Shown: in pieces, positions 42,499-52,774 of the stretch
Numbering within the stretch: the stretch's first letter is position 1
Layout: each line of letters opens with the position of its first letter
Assembly (NCBI GenBank): GCA_965250195.1
Contig: OZ252295.1
Location: forward strand, 930,001-994,000
DNA: 64,000 bases
Direction of reading: 5' to 3'
Source: CAUZIR01 sp965250195
GTDB taxonomy: Bacteria > Chloroflexota > Dehalococcoidia > Lucifugimonadales > UBA2962
Made by a program: the position numbers and the translations under genes
Notes under the pieces: generated by a model
Databases searched by the model: none
Told to the model about the DNA's origin: nothing
The model's input: the letters and a program-made list of their open reading frames with translations, nothing else

Positions 42499-43344
42499 AT
42501 GCGAGCCATCGACATGCACGTCCATCCACCCCGACGTCCGGAGTTGCCGGACTCCGAGATCGACGGTAGCCTCCGCCGGTTCTTCAAGATGCAGGAGCCG
42601 CCGGAGACGGTCGAGGCGATGGCAGAGCGCTATGAAGCGCTGGACATCGTCGGCGTCCTGCTTACCATCGACTCGGAGACCAAGACCGGCGATAAGCCCG
42701 ACGGCAACGACTACACGGCCGAGATCGTAAAGGCCTATCCGGACAGGTTCATCGGCTTCGCTTCGGTGGACCCACACAAGGGCGATGCCGCCGCGACGGA
42801 GCTGGAACGGGCGCTGGGTGATCTGAAGCTGTCGGGCCTCAAACTGCACCCCATCCAGCAGAGCTTCTTCCCCAACGATCGCCGCCTCTATCCCCTGTAC
42901 GAGACCTGTGTCTCCCGGAGGGTGCCGGTCATATTCCACTCCGGGTTCGGGGCGTCAGGCGCGGGAATGCCCGGCGGCGCGGGGTTGACGATGGAGCAGG
43001 CCTGCCCCATCCCCTGGGTCGATGAGGTGGCGGCCAATTTCCCGGGATTAACCATCGTTCTCGCCCACCCCTCCTGGCCCTGGGTCGAGCATCAGATCGC
43101 CGTGGCCCTGCACAAGCCGAACGTTTTTATCGACCTGTCCGGCTGGTTACCGCGCTACATCCCGGAAGTGCTGTGGAGAGAGGTCAATACCCGCCTTCGT
43201 GAAAAAGCGATGTTTGGCTCGGACTACCCGTACATAACCCCAAAACGATGGTTAGACGACCTCGCGCACTCGGTGCGAATACGCGACGGCGTGATGGATT
43301 TACTCATGACCGAGAACGCGAAAAGAGTGCTCGGCCTCAACTGA
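42499..43344 (+). CDS. Amidohydrolase family 2 (ACMSD-like) protein
   Basis: 281-residue TIM-barrel metalloenzyme. The N-terminal metal motif IDMHVHPP, His in SGLKLHPIQQ, His in VIFHSGFG, His in IVLAHPSWPW and Asp in MFGSDYPY follow the amidohydrolase_2 pattern. Members decarboxylate or hydrolyse aromatic and ring-cleavage acids. It diverges from kbl. Confidence 0.86.
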   Translation: MRAIDMHVHPPRRPELPDSEIDGSLRRFFKMQEPPETVEAMAERYEALDIVGVLLTIDSETKTGDKPDGNDYTAEIVKAYPDRFIGFASVDPHKGDAAATELERALGDLKLSGLKLHPIQQSFFPNDRRLYPLYETCVSRRVPVIFHSGFGASGAGMPGGAGLTMEQACPIPWVDEVAANFPGLTIVLAHPSWPWVEHQIAVALHKPNVFIDLSGWLPRYIPEVLWREVNTRLREKAMFGSDYPYITPKRWLDDLAHSVRIRDGVMDLLMTENAKRVLGLN

Positions 43345-43361
43345 ACGTGCCCAAGCCAGCC

Positions 43362-44177
43362 ATGAGGGTCCTGTGCCTGGGCGGCAGCTACACAGGCATG
43401 TACCTGGCCCGCAATTTCCCCGAGGCCAACGTAACGTTCCTCGCTCGTGACCCCGAGCGCCTGGTGGCCGAAGGGCTTGCCGTCGTAGACCCGGACTCGA
43501 TCAACGGCGGAGCGCGTTTTGACCTGGTCCTGGACACGGTGCCGACGGTGAAGCTGGACGGGGAGATACATCTTCCGTACCAGGCGGTCTTGGAGCTGCT
43601 GATGACGGGGCCTGACTCGCCCGTGTTTCTGCACGTTTCCACCACGTCTGTTTACCCGTCCGACTTCACCGCAGAGGACGAATCGGACCTGCCGACGCAG
43701 GATGAAGACACCCCCACCGGTCCCGATTCTGATCGTGCGAAGGACCGCCTAGTGCTTGAACACGCGGTGGCTGCTGCTTACGCTGATGCACGAATACTCA
43801 GGTGCGGAGGCATCTACGGCCCGGGCAGGTGCGTCGCGACTCGCTTTCGCGACGGCCACTTCTCCAGGGCCGGCTCCGGAAACCGGATGGTTACTCGGAT
43901 ACACGTCCACGACCTTTGCAGGCTGATCCTCGCCTTCGGCAAGGCGGACGTCGCCCTGCCCGTAAGCACCGTCAACGCCGTTGATGAACGATCCTCATCA
44001 AACAGAGACACATTCGCCCATCTCGAAGATGTGCTGGGCATCACCGTACCCGGTGACTGGCGCACCGCACGGCCGATGGGACGCAGCGTCGTGAGCCGAT
44101 ACGCCGCAGGCCTTTTGGGCGGACAGTACCGGTTCCCTACCTACAAAGAGGGTTTTTCGAACTGTCTCGGAAGCTAA
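43362..44177 (+). CDS. NAD-dependent epimerase/dehydratase-like protein
   Basis: 271 residues from ATG 43362 (GTG 43347, five codons upstream, is also possible). The N-terminal motif RVLCLGGSYTGMYLARNF is a Rossmann-like nucleotide site, followed by the catalytic Thr/Ser region HVSTTSVYPSDF and RCGGIYGPGRCVA of extended SDRs. The segment around VYPSDFTA gives the Tyr of the Ser-Tyr-Lys set. It has no membrane segment and is probably cytosolic. Substrate unknown. Confidence 0.78.
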   Translation: MRVLCLGGSYTGMYLARNFPEANVTFLARDPERLVAEGLAVVDPDSINGGARFDLVLDTVPTVKLDGEIHLPYQAVLELLMTGPDSPVFLHVSTTSVYPSDFTAEDESDLPTQDEDTPTGPDSDRAKDRLVLEHAVAAAYADARILRCGGIYGPGRCVATRFRDGHFSRAGSGNRMVTRIHVHDLCRLILAFGKADVALPVSTVNAVDERSSSNRDTFAHLEDVLGITVPGDWRTARPMGRSVVSRYAAGLLGGQYRFPTYKEGFSNCLGS

Positions 44178-44207
44178 CTAAGCGGCCGGACTAGCGAGCG
44201 AGAGATC

Positions 44208-45068
44208 ATGGAACGCATAACTCGGGAGCCAGCTTGGACGACCGACTTCGAGCGTCTGGGCCACATGCCGGACGAAGACATCGACCTGGCTGTCGCCGCC
44301 CTGTTCATCGCCCAGTCCGAGTACCCGGACCTCGAGGGCGAGTCGGAGCTCGAGGCCCTCGACGGCATGGCCGCGGTCGCCCGACAGCGCATCGAGGACG
44401 ACGGCGACGAGAGCGCACTCCATCGGATGAACGTCATCAGCCGGTGGCTGGCAGACGACCTGCGCTTCTCCGGCAACCACGACAACTACTACGACGCTCG
44501 CAACAGCTACATCAACGACGTCCTCGACCGCCATTCCGGCATTCCCATCAGCCTGTCGCTCATTTACATTGAAGTGGGTCGCCGGGCCGGTGTGCCGCTG
44601 GTGGGCATCGGGATGCCGGGCCACTTCCTCGTAGGCCACAGCGGCATCGACGACCACTACATCGACCCGTTTCACAACGGAACTCTGATCTCGCGTGACG
44701 AGGCGAAAGCCCTGTTCGCACGCATGATGGCCGATGCGCCGGTCAGCAACTCGAACGGCGGCGCGCTGGATTGGAACGACGCCTACCTGACCCCTGTCAC
44801 GAACAGGGACTTCGTCACCCGTATGCTCCGCAACCTCAAGGCAATTCACCTGCGGTTCCAGGACTTCGGAAGGGCCGTCAGCATCATGGACATGCTGGTT
44901 GCCATGCATCCCACGTCGCCCGAGGAACGGCGCGACCGGGGGCTGGCCCACTTCAAGCTGGGCAACCGGGCGCAGGCGCTGTCGGACCTGAAGGCGTTTG
45001 CCGAGTTCCAGCTGCCGGGCCAGGGCGACACCACCATCGACAAGATAATTCACCAGCTCGGGTCGTAA
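44208..45068 (+). CDS. SirB1-like protein with transglutaminase-like and TPR domains
   Basis: 286 residues. The SirB1 N-terminal domain contains YINDVLDRHSGIPISLSLIY and GVPLVGIGMPGHFLVGH, in the transglutaminase-like fold without an obvious catalytic Cys. Tetratricopeptide-like helices follow from about residue 200 (RDRGLAHFKLGNRAQALSDL). The family is widespread but poorly characterised. It sits 30 bases after the epimerase-like gene on the same strand. Confidence 0.83.
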   Translation: MERITREPAWTTDFERLGHMPDEDIDLAVAALFIAQSEYPDLEGESELEALDGMAAVARQRIEDDGDESALHRMNVISRWLADDLRFSGNHDNYYDARNSYINDVLDRHSGIPISLSLIYIEVGRRAGVPLVGIGMPGHFLVGHSGIDDHYIDPFHNGTLISRDEAKALFARMMADAPVSNSNGGALDWNDAYLTPVTNRDFVTRMLRNLKAIHLRFQDFGRAVSIMDMLVAMHPTSPEERRDRGLAHFKLGNRAQALSDLKAFAEFQLPGQGDTTIDKIIHQLGS

Positions 45069-45139
45069 GCATGACTCGGTTTAGTGTCCGGCCGCATCTG
45101 ATCAGCTAAAGAGCAGCACGAATCCCCCCTGAGGAAGAA

Positions 45140-46462
<1,323 letters not shown>

Positions 46463-46534
46463 CCGGCCCCAGGCTCCCGACTGCCGCCATCTGGACCCCT
46501 CGTGCTAACGTAGATTCAGGCAACGAGGAGTCCC

Positions 46535-46966
46535 ATGAACTGTCCCAGAGATAACACCGCCCTCGAGGTAAAGACCTACAGGGGCATCGAGGTAGACGAG
46601 TGCCCGGCCTGCAAGGGCAGATGGCTGGATCACCACGAACTCGACGAGCTGGAGGACCAGGCGTTCGACAGCGAGCATCGCAAGGGCATGCGCATGTACG
46701 CCCAGCGCGACAGCGACATCAACTGCGTCAAGTGCGGCAAGCTCATGACGCAGTTCAACTACCGGGCGTACAACCTGCCCATCGACTTCTGCCCGGACGA
46801 GCACGGCTTCTGGCTCGACCCCGGCGAAGAAAAGCAAGTCTTGGAGCTGATGAGTAAGCGCGTCAAGGACATGAAGCGGTCGGGCTCGGCACAGGTGGCC
46901 TGGGACAAGAGTGTCCGGGGAGGCGGACGGTCGCTGACCGACCGCATTAAGGGCTTCTTTAAGTAG
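46535..46966 (+). CDS. Zinc-ribbon (zf-TFIIB type) protein
   Basis: 143 residues. The first zf-TFIIB ribbon has MNCPRDNTALEV and ECPACKGRWLDHHE. The second has CVKCGKLMTQ and FCPDEHGFWLDPGE, where the second CxxC is CPDE, so one Zn ligand is altered. A basic C-terminal helix follows. These proteins may bind nucleic acid or RNA polymerase, but their role is unknown. Confidence 0.85.
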   Translation: MNCPRDNTALEVKTYRGIEVDECPACKGRWLDHHELDELEDQAFDSEHRKGMRMYAQRDSDINCVKCGKLMTQFNYRAYNLPIDFCPDEHGFWLDPGEEKQVLELMSKRVKDMKRSGSAQVAWDKSVRGGGRSLTDRIKGFFK

Positions 46967-46990
46967 TACGCGGAGCGTGCGATACGAGAA

Positions 46991-47041
46991 AAATCGCAAA
47001 GCGATTTGCTCGGGGAAGTAGAGCCTCGACGGAGTCGAGGC
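46991..47041. terminator. Two hairpins between convergent genes
   Basis: AAATCGC-AAA-GCGATTT (46991-47007) and GCCTCGAC-GGA-GTCGAGGC (47023-47041) are perfect inverted repeats with 3-nt loops in the 85-bp gap between the zinc-ribbon and acyl-CoA ligase genes. They probably end transcription from both sides. Confidence 0.7.
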
Positions 47042-47051
47042 GGAGAGCCCG

Positions 47052-48659
47052 TCAGTTAATGCGTTTTGCGACTCCCTGCCACTCGCGCTCGCGCAGGACG
47101 TATTTCTGAATCTTGCCGGTGGCCGTCTTGGGCAGTTCGCCGAACTCGACGTATTTGGGCGCCTTGAAATGGGCGATGCGCTCCCGGCAAAATTCGATGA
47201 GTTCGGCCCCGTCCACTTCCGCGCCGGACCGTGCAACCACGAACGCCTTGGGCACCTCTCCCCACTTTTCGTCCGGCACGCCCACAACGCAGACCTCCAG
47301 CACTCCGGGGTGCTCCATGATGACCTTCTCAACCTGTTGGCTGGAGATGTTCTCCCCGCCGGAGATGATCACGTCCTTCGCCCGGTCCTGCAATTCGATA
47401 TAGCCGTCCGGGTGCCAAACGGCCAGGTCGCCGGAGTGAAACCAACCGCCCCTGAACGCCTCCGCAGTGGCCTCGGGGTTGTTGTAGTAGCCGGTGGCGA
47501 CGTTGTTCCCCTGCATGACCACTTCGCCCATTGTAGCGCCGTCGCGGGGCACGTCGGCCATGTTCTCGTCGACCACCCGCAGACCGGTTTGGGCGACGAT
47601 GAACGGCACCCCCTGCCGGGCCTTAAGGCGGGCCCGCTCGGCAACCGGCAACGACTCCCAGCCGGGCTGGATGGCGTAGATGGTGTGCGGGCCGTAGGTC
47701 TCGGTCAGGCCGTAGATGTGGTGGATGAAAGCACCCATGCCCTCGATCGTACGAATGACCTGGGGAGCGGGCGGCGCACCGCCGGTCATGATGGTCAGAC
47801 CGGTCAGGTCCTGTCCCTCGGCCGCCGGTGATGCGTACATGCCGGTGAGCACCGTGGGCGCGCCGCACATGTGGGTGACACCTTCGTCCCGTACCAGACG
47901 GAAGATGTCTTCGGGGCTCACCCGTCTCAAGCAGACGTGCGTCCCACCAACGGCGGTGACCCCCCACGTATAGCACCAGCCGTTGCAGTGAAACATGGGC
48001 AGCGTCCACAGGTACACGCCTCGCCAGTCAAGGCCCATCTCCAGCGTTTCACCGAGGCCGTTGAGGTACGCGCCGCGGGCGTGGTACTCGACCCCTTTGG
48101 GCAGTCCGGTGGTGCCGGAGGTGTAGTTGATCGCCACCGTGTCCAGTTCGGAGTCCAGCTCGTCACGGTGAATGCCCGGCGGCGCAGCGGCGAGGAAGGA
48201 ATCGTAATCAGGGCCGGGTATATCGTCCGCTCTGGCGAACTCGTCCACCACCTGCACGAAGGTCTCCACCGTCTCCAGGTCGGCCGTCATTTCCCGGACC
48301 TGCGGTGCGAATTCTGTATCGAACACCAACACCTTCGCACCCGAGTGGTTGAGGATGTATGTAACCTCCCGGGCCGAGAGCCGAAAGTTGATCGCCACCA
48401 GCACTGCCCCGATACGCATGGGCCCGTAGTGGCCCTCCAGCATCGGCGGAATGTTGGGGCACAGAAACGCCACCCGGTCACCCTTGCTCACCCCCGCGAC
48501 CTTCAGCGCACCGGCCAGGCGATTAACCCGATCGTCAAACTCGGCGTAGGTGAACTGGACGTCTTTATAAACGACAGCGGTTTTGCCTGGAAACACCATG
48601 GCGCTACGGTCCAGAAACGAGACCGGGTTCAGGTTGTGGAACGAGACGTTGGTGGCCAC
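47052..48659 (-). CDS. AMP-dependent acyl-CoA ligase
   Basis: 535 residues, ANL superfamily. The P-loop-like motif INYTSGTTGLPKGVEYH, the HIYGLTETYGP hinge region, DLAVWHPDGYIELQDRAKD and the C-terminal catalytic Lys in PKTATGKIQKYVLRE are intact. It adenylates a carboxylate and forms the CoA ester. The fatty-acyl type is likely from length and motifs, but a short-chain or aromatic acid cannot be excluded. It has its own TATAAT upstream. Confidence 0.93.
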   Translation of the reverse strand: MATNVSFHNLNPVSFLDRSAMVFPGKTAVVYKDVQFTYAEFDDRVNRLAGALKVAGVSKGDRVAFLCPNIPPMLEGHYGPMRIGAVLVAINFRLSAREVTYILNHSGAKVLVFDTEFAPQVREMTADLETVETFVQVVDEFARADDIPGPDYDSFLAAAPPGIHRDELDSELDTVAINYTSGTTGLPKGVEYHARGAYLNGLGETLEMGLDWRGVYLWTLPMFHCNGWCYTWGVTAVGGTHVCLRRVSPEDIFRLVRDEGVTHMCGAPTVLTGMYASPAAEGQDLTGLTIMTGGAPPAPQVIRTIEGMGAFIHHIYGLTETYGPHTIYAIQPGWESLPVAERARLKARQGVPFIVAQTGLRVVDENMADVPRDGATMGEVVMQGNNVATGYYNNPEATAEAFRGGWFHSGDLAVWHPDGYIELQDRAKDVIISGGENISSQQVEKVIMEHPGVLEVCVVGVPDEKWGEVPKAFVVARSGAEVDGAELIEFCRERIAHFKAPKYVEFGELPKTATGKIQKYVLREREWQGVAKRIN

Positions 48660-48739
48660 GGGCGGCTCCTTATCAGTACCAATTCGCGCCGGTCCAATTG
48701 GCTCGACCCTATTTGGCCGACGGGGGCGAATTGGCGGCC

Positions 48740-48745
48740 ATTATA
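48740..48745 (-). promoter_or_regulatory. -10 element of the acyl-CoA ligase gene
   Basis: Perfect TATAAT on the minus strand, about 80 bases before the ATG at 48659, immediately before the 3' end of the MFS gene. No clear -35. Confidence 0.4.
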
Positions 48746-48757
48746 GCCCTGGCTCGA

Positions 48758-50122
48758 TTAGCGACCGGGTCGGGCGCGCATGGCGAAGCTGCTCAGCGTC
48801 GCCGCCACAGCCGCGGCGAGTACCATGTAGAACACCGTGTCCAGGCCGGCGATGTCGCTGCGGTCGGCTCCCAGCAGCCCGGCCAGGACGGCCGCCCCGG
48901 AAATGCTGCCAAGATATCGGCTGGTGGACAGCGTGCCCGAAGCCGACCCGGCGTGCTCGGCGGAGGTGGACTCCACCGCCGTCGCCTGGATGCTGGCGCC
49001 CGACAGGCCCAGGCCCACGCCGACCAGGGCCAAACCTACTATGAGTATCGGAATAGACACGTCGGCGCCCGAGAGGGCTATGGGCAGCGCCCCGGCGGCC
49101 ATTGCCAGGTGCCCGGCGACCGTGAGTATACGGCGCCCCAAGCGGTCGGACAATCGACCGCCAATCGGCGTCACCACGATGGCGGCGGCGGACAGCGCGA
49201 TCAGGATGAGCCCAGAGTCGAGCAGCGAGTCGCCGTAGCGCGCGGCCATCAACAGCGGCACCGAGATGAGCAGCGTGTACATCGCCATGTTGCCCAGGCC
49301 GATGCCCGCGTTGGCCGCGGCGAAGGCCCGTATTTTGAAGAACCTGGGTTGGATCACGGGGTCCTTATGACTAAGTTCGTAAATGATGAATGCGGCAAAG
49401 ACGACTGCGGTCGCAACTCCAAGAGAGATCGGCAGCGCCACGGCCGTGCCGTCGCCAATCCAGGAGATGGCGAGCACCAACCCGACCAGCATCAATGGCA
49501 GCATCGCCACCGCACCCAGGTCGAAGCCAGTTCGACGGGTTTCCGGCTTGGTCCTTGGCAATTTCGTAATCGCCAGGTACAGAGCCGGGGCGATGACTAG
49601 CGCGTTGACGTAGAAGATGGATTGCCAGCCTGCGAACTGGGCCAGGACGCCGCCCAGGGCCGGGCCGAACGCGGCGGCCGTTCCCACGGCGGCGCCGAGA
49701 ATGCCGAACTCGCGACCCCGCCTGGCCTCCGGCACCACCTCCCTCATGAGGGCCGCGCCGTTGGGGAGGATGAACGCCCCGGAGACCGCCTGGAGCATTC
49801 TGAACACCATTAACCACTCCAGATTGGGAGCGAATGAGGCCGCCACTGAGGCGCCCGCGAATGCAGCCAGTCCGCCGATGACCAACGGCCGACGGCCCAG
49901 CCGGTCGCCGATCTTTCCGGTGACCGGCTGCAGCGATGCCATGATGATGAGGTAACCCGTTATGAGCCAGGTGGCGCTGGCCACACCGGTTCCAAAGTCA
50001 TCCATAATGCCGGGCAGCGCCACGGCAATCATGGTGGAGTTGAGCGGGGCGAGCACCGTCCCCAGTGCGACCGTGACAGTCACCAGTCGCACCGACGTTT
50101 GGCGCCCTGACGTCGGACGCAT
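48758..50122 (-). CDS. MFS transporter (DHA2/EmrB-like drug exporter)
   Basis: 454 residues from ATG 50122. Many hydrophobic segments fit 12-14 membrane helices. The motif LAPLNSTMIAVALPGIMDDF in the first helix is the DHA2-type motif (motif D1-like), KIGDRLGRRPLVIGG is the MFS motif A loop, and ISGAAVLAGLLG is near the C-terminus. It probably exports a drug or metabolite using the proton gradient. An in-frame start at 50233 would overlap the upstream gene by 65 bases, with a low-complexity head, so the shorter start (or GTG 50137) is preferred. Confidence 0.87.
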   Translation of the reverse strand: MRPTSGRQTSVRLVTVTVALGTVLAPLNSTMIAVALPGIMDDFGTGVASATWLITGYLIIMASLQPVTGKIGDRLGRRPLVIGGLAAFAGASVAASFAPNLEWLMVFRMLQAVSGAFILPNGAALMREVVPEARRGREFGILGAAVGTAAAFGPALGGVLAQFAGWQSIFYVNALVIAPALYLAITKLPRTKPETRRTGFDLGAVAMLPLMLVGLVLAISWIGDGTAVALPISLGVATAVVFAAFIIYELSHKDPVIQPRFFKIRAFAAANAGIGLGNMAMYTLLISVPLLMAARYGDSLLDSGLILIALSAAAIVVTPIGGRLSDRLGRRILTVAGHLAMAAGALPIALSGADVSIPILIVGLALVGVGLGLSGASIQATAVESTSAEHAGSASGTLSTSRYLGSISGAAVLAGLLGADRSDIAGLDTVFYMVLAAAVAATLSSFAMRARPGR

Positions 50123-50168
50123 GGGCGTTTGGCGCACCGACGTGGTGTCCTCGGGCTCTATGACGCCG

Positions 50169-51866
50169 TTAGTCGGAGGAGGCGAGGATCCGGACCTCAC
50201 CGGCGTTCCCGTCGACCTCGATGGTCTGGCCATCCTTGATCGCCGTGGTGCCGGAACTGGTACCCACTACGGCGGGAATGCCATATTCGCGCGCGACGAT
50301 AGCGCAGTGGCTGAGCACTCCTCCGGCGTCGGTGACCACCGCGGACGCCGTGCCGAAGAGCGGAGTCCAGGCGGGCATGGTGGTGGTGGTTACCAGGACA
50401 TCGCCACGACCCAGCCTGTGAGAATCGGCCAGGGTTCGGATTACCCGAGCCGTCCCCTTCGTCTTTCCGGGCGAGCCCGGATTTCCCGTTATCACGTTCG
50501 GACGCTCGGACGATTGAACGCGAGCCCGGCCGAAGAATTTCCCCAGGGCCACGCTCATCGGATCGGAATGCTCGCGGTCGGACGGCATTGTGCCGAGCGG
50601 CGAGGGATTCATGCGGCCGAAATGCTCCATCTCCGCCTTGCGCTCGGCAACAGTGTCGCGCCTGGCGGCACCGCCGGGGTTCAGCGCCGCGTCGCGAATT
50701 TCGGCGGCCGTCAGGTAGAAGACATCGTTGGCCTCGTCCACCGATCCCGCCGACTCCAGACGACGTCCAACCTCGAGAATCGCCTGGCGGACCTTGTTCG
50801 AGCCAATCTGGTCAATCCAGTAGTTGTGATCCTCGTGCATCTTCGCGCCGGATTGGGCGCGAGAGAGAAGGAACTCGAAGTGGTCCCTGGCCTCTTGTGG
50901 ATAGCCGGCCAGCCTCTCCCGTGCGCTGGCGACGGCCTTCTCCCGCTCAGACGCGAGTTGCGCGAGTTCGTCCTCGACGTCGCGGTCGGGCTGGCCAACG
51001 AAGTCCTTGAGGTTGGAAATCGGCGTCGAGGGGTCTTCTTCCCAGCTCGGCGCCCCCAGCTCGCAGAACACGTCCGTCCTCTGACCCCACACTGCCAGGT
51101 ATTTTCTAAACTCTTCCAGGTACGCGCGTCCCTCTTCGCTCGTGCCCAGGGCGCCAACTACCTGGTCGCTAACATTGTTCTCGATTGCCGCCTTTACCGC
51201 ATCGGATTTGAGCGCCTGTTTGCTGAGCGCCCAGAGGGCGTGACCGCCCTCCACGGTCTTGTTCCCGAAGCCCTGCAGGAGCTTCTATGAGTTCAGTTCG
51301 TCATCGTCACTGAGGAGGTCCCTGAAGACCTCGTCAAAGAGGCTCATGGCGAGTATGGCCGGGACCTCAAGCAGGAAGTGGATGTCCCAAAGTCGTGCGA
51401 GGCGCTCTCTGGTCTCGTCGTAGTGGGAGGCCAGCGCCTCGGGCGACGCGCCGGGGAGATCGAACCCGTCCCAAAACGCCAGATGCTCTTTCACCTCCGG
51501 CAGCCACTCGTTTCCCCAGCGGTCCGGAAAGGCGCCGACCGCCTCTTTCAATCGCACTTCCGCCTTGGCGCCCTGTGCCTCCATCTGGTCGGGTGCCACA
51601 GCGAGGGTGTTGCCCATGTAGGCGTAGCTGTTTATGCGCCGGTGCACGAGTCTGACCGGCATCTCGTACGTCCCGAAGGACCTGTCCACACCGAGCGTGA
51701 AGGCGTCGGCGAAGACCTCCATCGCCGGGGTTACAGTCTGGGGAAAGTGGAGCGGGTCTATGTGCCAGAAGGCCATCTCATCGGACGGGTCTTCCCACTT
51801 GACCGGGAAGTCGTCCGGTATCGGTAGCGGAGCCGGCGGGGCCCCCGCTGATTGTGTCTCTGCCAT
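50169..51866 (-). pseudogene. PEP-utilising (rifampicin phosphotransferase/PEP synthase-like) C-terminal protein interrupted by an in-frame UAG
   Basis: Two open frames in one reading frame, 51866-51285 and 51284-50169, separated only by a TAG at codon 194 (51287-51285). Sequence flows across it: DLLSDDDELNS, stop, KLLQGFGNKTVEGG, where the family has a Tyr (YRLLQGF) before Leu-Leu-Gln-Gly. A single-base change of TAC or TAT would explain it. The C-terminal swivelling domain has the phosphorylated His in GGVLSHCAIVAREYGIPAVV. Upstream lies the matching ATP-grasp gene. I treat it as broken, or an error; no evidence supports pyrrolysine. Start ATG 51866 follows GAGGAG. Confidence 0.7.
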
Positions 51867-51916
51867 GTCTATCTCCTCGTCAGCTCTTCCTCGTCCCACT
51901 CATCCCAGCGTCGTCC

Positions 51917-52759
51917 TCATCCCAGGGTAGTTACTGGCCTGCATTGGAGCAGATAGAGGGTGTCACCTTTGAACGCGCACTCGACGTCCGCCGGGTAGCC
52001 CATGCGCTGCTCCAGAGAGACCGCGAGTTCGGCTATCTCTGTCGCCCTTGCCTCGTCAAGGCAAGGACTGTGGCGCATCATTTTCGGCACTCCGACCTCT
52101 TTTACGCCGCCGGGCACCGGCACGGCCATGGCGGTTTTGTCAGAGACACGGGTTTCAAAAAGGCTCATGTCGTCTTTGTTCATTACGAAGGTGTCGGGGG
52201 TGACAGAGCCCGACGCGATGGTCTCTCCCAACCCCCAGTTGGCATTGATGACGACCTTTGACCTATCGCCGGTTACCGGGTCGGCGCCGAATGCCACCGC
52301 CGATACATCTGCCGGCACGAGATGCTGAACGAGGACCGCGAGGCCGGCGACGTTCTCATCGATGCCCCGGTCGCGTCGATACCCGACGGCCCGGTCGGTG
52401 AACGCCGAGGCCAGGCACTTCAGGGCGGCCTCGCCAACCGCTTGCGCCCCGATTACGTTGAGGAACGTGTCATGCAACCCCGCGAGCGAGGCCGACTGCC
52501 CGTCCTCGTCGATGCCGGAGGACCGCACTGCAACGCCGGGTTCCGGCGTGCCCGTGCCCTCGGCCAGGGCTGCGTATGCCGACTCGACTACGGCACCGAG
52601 GTCGGCGGCATCGAAGGCCGACGGGGGTATGCAAAAGCCCGGTGGCACGAGGTAGTCGGCCGCGAGGATGCTCAGGTTGGCCGCCTTGCCGCCGACCGTG
52701 CTCGAAACGTGGCAGTCGGCGTCTCCGAGCCAGAGAAACTCCGACTCAGGCATCGTCAC
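51917..52759 (-). CDS. PEP synthase/pyruvate phosphate dikinase-like ATP-binding protein
   Basis: 280 residues, the ATP-grasp domain only: GGKAANLSILAADYLVPPGF, AVRSSGIDEDGQSASLAGLHDTFLN, FGADPVTGDRSKVVINANWG and LQCRPVTTLG at the end. In PEP synthase and rifampicin phosphotransferase this domain is joined to the His domain; here it is a separate gene upstream of it (50-bp gap). The two could assemble into one phosphotransferase, with a small-molecule target that is unknown. Confidence 0.82.
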   Translation of the reverse strand: MTMPESEFLWLGDADCHVSSTVGGKAANLSILAADYLVPPGFCIPPSAFDAADLGAVVESAYAALAEGTGTPEPGVAVRSSGIDEDGQSASLAGLHDTFLNVIGAQAVGEAALKCLASAFTDRAVGYRRDRGIDENVAGLAVLVQHLVPADVSAVAFGADPVTGDRSKVVINANWGLGETIASGSVTPDTFVMNKDDMSLFETRVSDKTAMAVPVPGGVKEVGVPKMMRHSPCLDEARATEIAELAVSLEQRMGYPADVECAFKGDTLYLLQCRPVTTLG

Positions 52760-52774
52760 CCGAGGACTGGAAGA

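Noticed and set aside
51285..51287. Pyrrolysine at the in-frame UAG
   Set aside because: UAG falls at a position that is Tyr in the family. Other genes here use UAG as stop (for example at 14815 and 23860), and no pyl genes or methylamine methyltransferases are seen.
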